Below are positions 58,301 to 64,000 of a stretch of 64,000 nucleotides of DNA, piece by piece; the first letter of the stretch is position 1; each line of letters starts with the position of its first letter. The DNA lies in the NCBI GenBank assembly GCA_905221605.1, contig CAJNDS010002141.1, positions 299,378 to 363,377 on the forward strand, given 5' to 3'. A program made the position numbers and the translations under genes. The stretch is from Symbiodinium natans (Eukaryota > Sar > Dinophyceae > Suessiales > Symbiodiniaceae). The notes under the pieces were generated by a model. It was not told the origin of the DNA. It saw nothing but the letters and a program-made list of their open reading frames with translations, and searched no databases.

Positions 58301-59153
58301 CCCTAAACCCTAAACCCTAAACCCTAAACCCTAAACCCCAAGCCCCAAACCCCAAACCCCAAACACCCACAACCCGACACTGCAGGCAGATCTCAGCAAC
58401 TCGGTGGTCAGCATCTGCTGCGTGATGAAGGACTCGTCCGATGATGATTTGCTTGGGGTGTAGGGTTTAGGGTTTAGGGTTTAGGATTTAGGGTTTAGGT
58501 TTTAGGGTTTAGGGTTTAGGGTTTAGGGTGTAGGGTGTAGGGTTCAGGGTTTTTGAGGTGTCGGGTGCTTTATGTACTGGTTCTTCTTAGTGGGGAATGT
58601 GGGAATCAGGTACCGTGCATCCCCCTATAGCCCCACATACACTTCTCCAAGAATTAGGCACCTTATATCCCCCGATATGTACCTTTACATCATTGTATTC
58701 GTTACCCAATTTACGAAGAACCGGCAATGGACCGGCAAGTTTAGGTCAGCAGAGGGTTTAGGGTTTAGGGTTTAGGGTTTAGGTTTAGGGTTTAGGGTTT
58801 AGGGTTTAGGGTTTAAGGTTTAGGGTTTAGGGTTTAGGGTTTAGGGTTGCCCTAAACCCTAGACCCTTAACCAGCGCTTGCGCAGATGTTTGCATTTGCC
58901 TTGGGCCAGCTCGGGGGTTTCAGGCAAGGGCTTAGTGCTTGGGGTTTAGGGCTGGAGGTTTAGGGTTGAGGGTTGAAGGTTTAGGGTGTAGGGCTTATGG
59001 TTTAGGATTTAGAGTTTGGGGTGTAGGGTTTAGGGTTGAGGGTTTAGGGTGTAGGTCCTAAACCTTGAAGGTCCACAGCAGCTGTTTCGTGAGGAGGAGG
59101 GAGCTCGCACGTGCCGACTGCTGGACAACCTCCTGGTGCCGGGGTCCAGCTGA
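41143..59153 (+). CDS. panC: Pantothenate synthetase (pantoate-beta-alanine ligase), about 14 exons
   Basis: PanC joins pantoate and beta-alanine with ATP to make pantothenate. Exons: 41143-41183, 42451-42529 (VPTMGNLHEGHLELV, the ATP-binding HxGH motif), 44084-44131 (VSIYVNPSQF), 46331-46360 (DLDIYPRTLE), 47747-47821 (DVQKLRERGATAVFTPLS), 49670-49727, 50954-51045 (NLVQPDVVIFGQKDAMQ), 51785-51846 (VVPTSREADG), 53294-53348 (ARSSRNSYLTP), 54481-54573 (APAIYRALRAA), 55647-55722, 57316-57365 (YISVADTRFMD), 58386-about 58460, about 59079-59153 (CRLLDNLLVPGSS-TGA). All family motifs occur in the right order (PTMG.LHEGH, VNP.QF, YPRT, QPD..FG.KD, PT.READG, SSRN, R.(I/L)DN). All internal joins I fixed keep the phase. 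Donors: GC, GA and GT; acceptors AG|G. The exon before 41143 was not identified, so the start codon is unknown. Confidence 0.92.
41232..41860. repeat. panC intron 1: TTTTAGGG/TTCAGGG/TTGTAGGG variant array
   Basis: GC-AG intron from 41184. Heptamer-octamer variants are arranged in a higher-order repeat: 'gttgtagggttcctgggctttaggccttta' recurs three times (41325-41490) and 'gttgtagggtttagggttcaggctttc' twice (41560-41670). Confidence 0.88.
42535..43060. repeat. TTTGGGG/TTTAGGG alternating array after panC exon 2
   Basis: More than 60 heptamers in which TTTGGGG and TTTAGGG alternate in a regular 14-bp rhythm, starting five bases after the GA donor at 42530. Confidence 0.92.
43061..44083. repeat. 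panC intron 2, rest: unique sequence and CCCTATAA array
   Basis: Unique 43080-43620 without recognised exon, CCCTATAA octamers at 43652-43722 (about 8 units), G-type repeats 43815-43875. The acceptor AG ends at 44083. Confidence 0.7.
44132..46330. repeat. panC intron 3: MITEs, arrays and a duplicated segment
   Basis: GC-AG intron. Family-C element 44521-44620; CCCTAAACTA higher-order repeats 44650-44815; CCCTAAA array 44934-45215 with CCCTAGA and CCCTCAA blocks. The segment ttgtggccacgcccggtgg, continuing as cggctgtgatccgagcgccta, occurs twice (44892-44933, 45272-45312). It is followed each time by a CCCTAAA array and 'cctaagctt.ggatgttcaccctt'. Family-C element 45356-45441; family-A element 46030-46135. 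Confidence 0.8.
46361..47746. repeat. panC intron 4: nested MITE and family-G repeat
   Basis: GA-AG intron after the 30-nt exon. Contains the MITE-in-MITE at 46527-46735, a family-G copy at 47218-47282 (sequence shared with DHDH intron 2), C-type arrays at 46865-46895 and 47635-47698, and G-type at 47035-47075. Confidence 0.8.
46527..46735. mobile_element. Family-C MITE interrupted by a family-F MITE
   Basis: Outer element: ttgggatgttccct... (46527) to ...gggggaacatcccaa (46735). Inner element 46606-46711 has about 27-bp inverted ends (tcatgggtgcccctactacc / ggtagtaggggagcccatga) and is flanked by a 5-bp duplication TTAGT (46601-46605, 46712-46716) of outer-element sequence. Confidence 0.9.
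48330..48638 (+). CDS. Pro/Ser-rich coding-like piece in panC intron 5
   Basis: Ends with TAG at 48636. Last part: PSSHTRVATPTVVPPPPKRT, then PRVVPPPKSAAQPLTPKQE, then SSIEARSSSSCSSSAGD. The segment ccttcgagtcacac.agagtt is duplicated (48364 and 48420, 56 bp apart, so in different frames). Unassigned; it lies between panC exons at 47747-47821 and 49670. Confidence 0.35.
   Translation, partial: PNAGNGGFAGYSFESHKSCYSNRRASAFSLPSSHTRVATPTVVPPPPKRTPRVVPPPKSAAQPLTPKQEAVPPAGVSSTTSSIEARSSSSCSSSAGDKTVWA
49207..49395. repeat. Very G-rich tract (about 185 bp)
   Basis: Runs of G broken by single T, A or C; at most a few non-G per 20 bases. All-glycine/tryptophan frames here are artefacts. It could fold into quadruplexes on the + strand and is a likely place for sequencing error. 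Confidence 0.95.
49728..50953. repeat. panC intron 6: GTTTAGGG at the donor, MITE with internal tandem duplication
   Basis: The donor is itself part of a TTTAGGG array (49728-49825). A family-C MITE at 49884-50053 contains two tandem 70-bp copies of its middle (49903-49972, 49973-50042). G-type array 50188-50284; degenerate C-type 50395-50520; GT-rich bases near 50870. Confidence 0.85.
51046..51784. repeat. panC intron 7
   Basis: GA-AG intron (GACGGC...TCCAG). G-type repeats 51285-51325 and 51515-51550, a G run at 51656-51677, G-type 51680-51755. Confidence 0.75.
51847..53293. repeat. panC intron 8: CCCCAAA array and nested coding pieces
   Basis: GT-AG intron. CCCCAAA (TTTGGGG) array 52021-52165; half a family-C element 52354-52395; nested coding-like pieces 52400-52797 (separate entry); TTTAGGG arrays 52619-52675 and 52800-52848. 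Confidence 0.8.
52400..52797 (+). CDS. Nested exon cluster, possible dinoflagellate-specific protein
   Basis: Three islands separated by CCCTAAA and TTTAGGG arrays. About 52400-52487: GGVRQRAAALEAEQVPAVER. About 52546-52618: LKERWAWGDISPATVQ, then ALAAAAVKG. About 52690-52795: LQQKLRQSYKLWLVAHRAQK, then AFHGLPCSFLGPWD. The second resembles W-G-W-x-x-(I/M)-S-x-x-x-(V/L)-Q sequences I associate with lineage-specific dinoflagellate proteins (from memory, not checked). The cluster lies wholly inside panC intron 8 on the same strand. Confidence 0.42.
53349..54480. repeat. panC intron 9: family-A introner, G-type array at its end
   Basis: GC-AG intron. Family-A element about 53415-53515 (gacccagatgaaacccttatttcac...aaaagagggcacc...taggttactcc). 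Degenerate C-type 53990-54310; a dense TTTAGGG array 54325-54463 just before the acceptor. Confidence 0.75.
54574..55646. repeat. panC intron 10: begins directly with GTTTAGGG
   Basis: The donor is the first G of a TTTAGGG run (aag|GTTTAGGG). Variants TTCAGGG, TTTTAGGG and TTTATAGGG occur through 55130, G run at 55163-55174, C run 55518-55540, TTTAGGG again 55568-55645 up to the acceptor. Confidence 0.8.
55723..57315. repeat. panC intron 11: poly-G, MITE, microsatellites
   Basis: GC-AG intron with GCT direct repeat. T-rich then 30-G run 55838-55864; GT microsatellite 55918-55950; TTTAGGG 56140-56186; family-C MITE 56187-56273; TTTAGGG/TGTAGGG 56640-56745; (TA)n and TACG repeats 56822-56895; family-D element 57112-57216; TTTAGGG/TTCAGGG 57220-57285. 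Confidence 0.8.
57112..57216. mobile_element. Inverted-repeat element, family D
   Basis: Ends aagggtccatgtaccc and gggtacatgggccctt, with the inner pair atatacttgggcc / gggcccaagtatata. A second clear copy lies at 57951-58063; partial copies at 9283, 12140, 15915, 28705 and 42135. Confidence 0.85.
57366..58385. repeat. panC intron 12: TTTATAGGG array and family-D element
   Basis: GC-AG intron with GCAG direct repeat. TTTATAGGG 9-mers 57415-57552 (about 14 units), TTTAGGG/TTTGGGG 57785-57850, family-D element 57951-58063, 'gggctctgggtcaggactgaag' repeats 58082-58235, CCCTAAA/CCCCAAA 58296-58365. Confidence 0.85.
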
Positions 59154-60660
59154 AGGCCGCCCGCAGCTACTGGCAGTTAGGGTTTAGGGTTTAGGGTTTG
59201 GGGTTTGGGGTTTAGGGTTTAGGGCTTTCTGAGAAATATTCAACATACCCCCTGGGCATACCCTCAAAAGAAATTTGGGGGGGGGGGGGGGGGGGGTGGA
59301 GTATGCTAAAATCCTCCCTTAGACTCCCTTATATTCTCCTCTGATAGGTTACGGGGGTATGGGTTTGGGGTATGGTGAATTTTTCGTAAAGCTTTGGGGT
59401 CTATAGGCTGGCTGAGGGTTTAGGCTGTGGGCCCTAACTCTAAGGCAGGTTGCATGATCCCTAGAAAGAAGACAGGATGCCCAGTGTTCCTATTTCCCGA
59501 CTGACTATCCGAAACCTTAAACCCTTCTCCCTGAACCTTAAACCCGTATCCCTAAAGCTTACCCTTGCCCCTAAACCCTTATCTCTAAACACTAAACCGC
59601 TGCACCGCTAAACCCTAAACCGCTGAAACACTACACCGCGAAAACCCTAAACCCCAACCCCAACCCCAAACCCCAAACCCCAAACCCGAAACCCTAAACC
59701 CTAAACCCTAAACCCTAAACCCTAAACCCTAAACCCTAAACCCTAAACCCTAAACCCTAAACTCTAAACCCTAAACCCTAAACCCTAAACCCTAAACCTT
59801 AGCATCGGCTGTCAGGCGAATCTGGTGTGCCAGCTGGTGAACCTCGCTGGCGCAGTTGTTCCATAGCCCCTGGCACCCCAGGGTTTAGGGTTTAGGGTTT
59901 AGGGTTTGGGGTTTGGGATTTGGGGTTTAGGGTTTAGGGTAAACTCCAAACCCCTACACCGCGAAACCCTCCACCTTGAGGAGGGTTCAGGGTAAATAGA
60001 AAATAGGGTGCAGGGTGAGGGTTCAACTGCCGCGCCCCAGCAGGGCCTCAATCTCCCCCGCAAGCCGCAAGCCGCGATCGGTGCCAATTTGTTTTCAATG
60101 CATTTTGTTTTCCATGGGCTACGCCGGCTGCAGGCCCAACAATCTCAACCCAATTGACGGTTTCCGAAGTTAGGGCCACCTAACTCGGGGTCCTTAGATG
60201 GAAATCCTACTATTTGGGGACTCTTTTCGGGGTCCCCCTATTTATTTTAAGCCACAGTGTCTGAACCCGAAAGCCCTGGACGCATAGACAGTTACACCCC
60301 CACCCAAAAAAAAGAATTCGGGGCCGCCTTATAATCGTAACCCGAAACGGGACCCTAACTTAGACAATCCCGCCATATTATCATATGACACAGCACTGGG
60401 ATCCATCGCCCATACCGGTCCCTAAACCCTAAACATCAAACCTTAAACCCTAAACCCTAAACCCTAAACCTAGCTTTCACTAGTCAAGCAGCTTTTCAAG
60501 CGACAGGAAAATACCCACCCACCCAGAGAATCCCAAAACATTTAGAGAGATATAAGGCAAAAAAGTTTCAGCGGTCCATCCCACCTTCGAACCACTCAAT
60601 CGGCACCCTCTTTTCGCTACTCCAATCCCCAACCCACCCTAGAACCAACTAGACAACCAA
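59154..60660. repeat. Region after panC: arrays, G run, no clear gene
   Basis: TTTAGGG/TTTGGGG 59176-59226, G run 59277-59296, degenerate C-type 59500-59690, CCCTAAA array 59695-59800, G-type 59880-59940. A short island 59808-59862 reads GCQANLVCQLVNLAGAVVP and then TAG; it could be a terminal exon. The stretch 60100-60420 is unique with no gene recognised. Confidence 0.6.
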
Positions 60661-60763
60661 CAAAAAACCTAATTGTGTTTCCTCATGCTTTTTGTTTTCC
60701 CACCCCACCCTCGGTCATAAGGGTGGGGTGGGGCGTCGAAGCCTCGGGTTTCGAGTCCAGAAT

Positions 60764-60960
60764 TGGGGGGGGGGGAGGTGGGGGGGGGGGGGGGGGGGGG
60801 GTGAGAGGGGTGGGGCGGTGGGGGTGTGTGGAGGGGTGGGGGGGAGGGTGGGGGGTGGTGGGGTGGGGGGGGACCTTAAATGGACCTTGCCCACGAAGAA
60901 ATGGACCTTAAATGGACCTTGCTCACGAAAAAATGGACCTTGCCCACGAACCATTAAGGT
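60764..60960. repeat. G-rich tract and 'tggacctt' tandem repeat
   Basis: G-rich 60764-60873, then short repeats of atggaccttaa / atggaccttgcccacgaa (four copies of tggacctt between 60874 and 60945). Open frames across it are low-complexity. Confidence 0.85.
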
Positions 60961-61099
60961 TTAAAGAAACATCGGAAAGAAAGGTTTAGAGTTTAGGGAT
61001 GTTCCCCCCTTTGCTAGCAGTCCTGCTCAAGATTTGTGGGACCCTCTTCCCCAAACCCTAAAGACTTAGGGTTTAGGGTTTAGACCTACTGAGTGCAGA

Positions 61100-61484
61100 G
61101 CTCAGACTGCATGCAGCTGGCTTTCCGCCGGGTCGGTTTACAGCCGCGCCTCACCGAAGGCCCTCGAGCCCTAAACCCTAAACCCTAAACCCTAAACCCT
61201 AAACCCCAAACAACCCTAACCAAACCCTAAACCCTGAACCAGTTGCTTTTTGCGTAGTCGTGAGAAGGTCCGAGTCCGCGCTTGTACAGAACGCGCACAC
61301 TGCGAAGGGCGCGCAGATGCGGCTGAACTCCCTATCGGCAGTGCCAAAAAGCCTGGAAGCAACCCTGACCGAGCTAACATGCCGCCTTGGGCTTCCTACC
61401 TCCCTTCAGAACCCTAAAAGGGTTTGTGGTTCATATACCCTAATAGGAGTTATAGTAGTCAGGGTACATGACCCCCAATTTTAG
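61100..61484 (+). CDS. Unassigned coding-like pieces
   Basis: About 61112-61170 reads LAFRRVGLQPRLTEGPRA. After a CCCTAAA array (61172-61235), about 61257-61410 reads RRSESALVQNAHTAKGAQ, then MRLNSLSAVPKSLEATLT, then ELTCRLGLPTSLQ. The frame continues to a TAG near 61484, but the last third looks like intron. No family recognised. Confidence 0.4.
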
Positions 61485-61574
61485 GGTTCATTTCGTCCCC
61501 AAGGTCAGTTTAGGTTTTCTAATTTGGATGTCAGTGGAGTAGGAAATCGGGGGGGTGGGCGTGGGGGCGGGCGG

Positions 61575-61613
<39 letters not shown>

Positions 61614-62436
61614 GGGGGGGGGGGGGTTTAGGATAGGGTGGCCCAAAAGCCCTAGCCAGCTAGGCTTTGGGATATGATTGTACTTTCCCGTTTGGGGTGT
61701 TAGCAGATGATCCAGAAAAATATGTCAGTGGGTTTTTCGGTCAGGCTTTTGGGGTGTATAGTGTTTGCGGGCGGACCCAAAAGCCTAAACTCTTACTACA
61801 GTAAGGGCTTTAGGGTTCCAGGGTTAAGGGTTTAGAGTTTCCTAGTTTTAGTAGGGTTTAGGGTTTAGGGTTTAGGGTTTTGGGTTTAGGGTTTAGGGTT
61901 TACGGTTTAGGGTTTAGGGTATAGGGTATAGGGTTTAGGGTTTAGGGTATAATTAGGGTTTAGGGTTTAGGTTTTGGGGTTTAGGGGTTAGGGCTTAGGG
62001 CTTAGGGGTTAGGGTTTCGGGCTTAGGGTGTAGGGTAGTTTTCAAGACTTACACCCAGCGGAGGATGACCGCCTTTGAGTATGATCAGTGTAGACCCTAA
62101 ACCCTAAACCCTAAACCCTAAACCCTAAACCCTAAACCCTAAACCCTAAACCCTAAACCCTAAACCCGGCTCTCCTGGCATCTTCCGGCTCCCCTGGTTT
62201 CGACTAAACGTAGGCCAGCAAAATCGCGGCGTTTAAACGGCCGTACTACCCAAAAAACATGATTTTAGCGTTTAGGGTTTAGGGTTTAGGGTTTAGGGAT
62301 CCCCCAAAAAAACCGCGTCTGCGCGGTGACTTTGCGCCAGCAGGCTTAAGTTTGCTGTGGGCTCGGAGCGACCGACGCCCACGATCACCATGTGTCCAGC
62401 CCGTTACCTTGCTGCGGACTGGGATTCGAAACGCTG
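61485..62436. repeat. Poly-G tract and two opposed arrays
   Basis: G-rich 61547-61626, TTTAGGG-type 61854-62035, CCCTAAA array 62096-62166, short TTTAGGG 62272-62298. No gene recognised; 62167-62260 is open in one frame without family features. Confidence 0.75.
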
Positions 62437-62878
62437 AGTATACCTGTGATGCCCCCAAACAAGACTTCCAAGAAGAGAAATAGATGACATGGCAAAGATC
62501 ATTGATTGGTTACCAAAGATTATTAATTGTAAAATCCCAGAAATGATTATGGAAATGATCCCAAATGCAGGAATTATTAAGATGTAAACTTCTGGATGTC
62601 CAAAAAACCAAAAAAATGTTGATAGAATATAGGACCTCCTCCAAATATAGGATCAAAGAAAAGTGTATTTCAATGAAGATCACCCAATATTAAAAGAAGT
62701 GTACCAGATAAGATTGGTAATGTTAATAAAAGCATGAAAGCTGTAATCAAGAAAGCCCAAGGAAATAATGGGATAGTCTTTAATGTCAGATAGTAAGATC
62801 TCAGATTTGGAATTGTTTTCCAAAAGTTAAGAGATGTAAGACATGAAGGTATACCAGAGATGAATAATCCAAAAGATT
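62437..62878 (-). pseudogene. cox1: Mitochondrial cox1 fragment in nuclear-type sequence (NUMT)
   Basis: Read on the minus strand, this AT-rich block encodes the middle of cytochrome c oxidase subunit I: GLFISGIPSCLTSLNFW near 62875, then [77 protein letters not shown] and VWGHHRYT at its left end. About 147 codons in one frame out of about 500 in the full protein. FGNQS.I.AM and the general sequence look alveolate. One in-frame TGA occurs (62670-62672) where the family has a sense codon after GDLH, and the canonical GGDP is GGGP. Both ends pass abruptly into GC-richer, heptamer-containing DNA. Probably a nuclear copy; RNA editing or divergent code use in a true mitochondrial gene is the alternative. 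Confidence 0.88.
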
Positions 62879-63109
62879 TCCTGTACTTGGAGGTGACCCT
62901 AAGCCCGAAAGGCCCCTAGACCGACTAGGGTTTAGGGTTTAGGGTTTGGGGTTCAGGGTTTAGAGTTTTAGGGCTAAGGGTTTATAGGGCTAAACACCCG
63001 TAAATGATGGTGTTTCTTCTGCGTTTTTCTTTTTTTTTTTTCCGGATTTGTTGGCTACGTCGATTTGGGCATCGAGTTGCATCTTTGCCATCCATGGCGA
63101 AGAGCCTAG
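62879..63109. repeat. TTTAGGG patch and unique sequence
   Basis: Short G-type repeats at 62929-62990 follow the cox1 block; T-run 63026-63041. No gene recognised. Confidence 0.5.
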
Positions 63110-63262
63110 TAATTACCAATATGTTCCCAGTTAGTTCATTTATAGAACGAATATTAGTACTAAATTATATTACTAAATATTAGTACTAAATAATACTACT
63201 AAATATTAAATATTAATACTAAATTATACTACTGAATATTAATACAAAATTATGCTACTAAC
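63110..63262. repeat. AT-rich tandem repeat (ACTAAATATTAGT type)
   Basis: About eight imperfect copies of a 13-16-bp unit such as attagtactaaat / attaatactaaattat. Base composition is far from the surroundings and similar to the nearby cox1 block. Confidence 0.8.
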
Positions 63263-64000
63263 AAAAACCCTTCATAAAAGCAATTGGCCCTCTTCGGACG
63301 CCGTTGTGAGACGGAGGGCTGGATACATTCCCGAATCTCTGGGAGCATGATCTGGAGGGACGAAGAGTGCGCATGACGCAGCGCTCTGAGCATTGGACTT
63401 GCCAGGTTCGGTGTCCATGCACCTTAAACCCTAAGTTCTGAACCCGGAAAACCACAAACCCTCAAACCCCAGACCCTCTCAACCCCTAAACCCCAACACC
63501 CCAAAACCCTGAACCCTTTAAACCCCAAACTCTGAACCCTTTTTTAACCCTAAACCCTGAATCCTTCTTAACCTCTAGGGTTTAGGGTTTAGGGTTCTTT
63601 TTCTGAGAAGCTCCTGAGCTGGCCCTGACATATTTTGTCTTACCCCCCAGGGTTTACAATTTAAGTTTAGGGCTTAGGGTCTAGGGTCTAGGGTTTAGGG
63701 TCTAGGGTCTAGGGTCAAGGGTTTAGGGTCTAGGGTCTAGGGTTTAGGGTCTAGGGTCTAGGGTCTATAGGGTTTAGGGTCTAGGGTTTAGGGTTTAGGG
63801 ATTCAGTTCAGCCAGTCTCGTCCCTACGGCCTAAGCCACACTACGTCTTTTCCAGCATTATAGGACTTAGAGTGTAGGGGTTTCAGGCTTCTAGGGCCTC
63901 AGGGTTGAGGGGTTTGGAGCTTAATTAGGGCCCTCAACCCCAAACCCTGAACCCTAAACCCTAAACCCTAAACTACCCTAAACCCCTAAACCCTAAGCCC
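63263..64000. repeat. Right end: C-type repeats and TCTAGGG array
   Basis: Unique 63263-63420 with no convincing exon, degenerate C-type 63425-63570, TCTAGGG/TTTAGGG alternating array 63664-63798, and CCCTAAA repeats from 63935 to the window end. Confidence 0.75.

Noticed and set aside
60675-60964. Gly-rich + strand and Pro-rich minus-strand frames
   Set aside because: Again a G-rich tract plus a short tandem repeat.
62415-62445. gggattcgaa resembling a tRNA T-loop beside cox1
   Set aside because: No acceptor or anticodon stem found in the flanks.
1-64000. The window being a true chromosome end
   Set aside because: Arrays are short, in both orientations, and distributed through introns of conserved genes; no terminal uniform array is present.

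Overview
The window looks like nuclear DNA of a dinoflagellate. Four things point that way. (1) Telomere-type heptamers (TTTAGGG/CCCTAAA and variants) fill most non-coding space, in both orientations. (2) The recognisable genes all lie on the + strand and are cut into exons, several of only 30-60 nt. (3) Joining the exons by homology and phase gives AG|G acceptors in nearly every case, with donors of three kinds (GT, GC, GA), a known dinoflagellate peculiarity. (4) Several introns belong to dispersed inverted-repeat families, as dinoflagellate introner elements do. Near the right end there is also a minus-strand piece of an alveolate-type mitochondrial cox1. None of this was checked against a database.

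Layout. 994-1434: an exon of a probable zinc metallopeptidase. 2294-4374: a complete six-exon Gfo/Idh/MocA oxidoreductase closest to dihydrodiol dehydrogenase. 7818-28521: five phase-compatible exons of panB (ketopantoate hydroxymethyltransferase). The 17.7-kb gap between its first two visible exons holds, on the same strand, an FLVCR-like major facilitator transporter (9536-23809, at least 14 exons) and a stray Gfo/Idh/MocA exon. 28.5-41.1 kb: unassigned coding pieces and a 650-bp palindrome. 41143-59153: panC (pantothenate synthetase), about 14 exons covering nearly every family motif, with pieces of other genes in its introns. 59.2-64.0 kb: repeats, one unassigned reading frame, the cox1 insertion and AT-rich repeats.

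Function. panB and panC are consecutive steps to pantothenate (vitamin B5/CoA). Their co-location in one orientation suggests linkage, possibly one long locus, but I cannot show a fusion. The transporter and dehydrogenase have no obvious link to the pathway.

The most interesting signal is in the introns. TTTAGGG arrays tend to lie just after an exon and CCCTAAA arrays just before the next. In several cases GTTTAGGG is itself the donor. Many introns also carry short direct repeats at their ends, and some are inverted-repeat elements. Exon coordinates were read by eye and may be off by a few bases; those called tentative are homology guesses.
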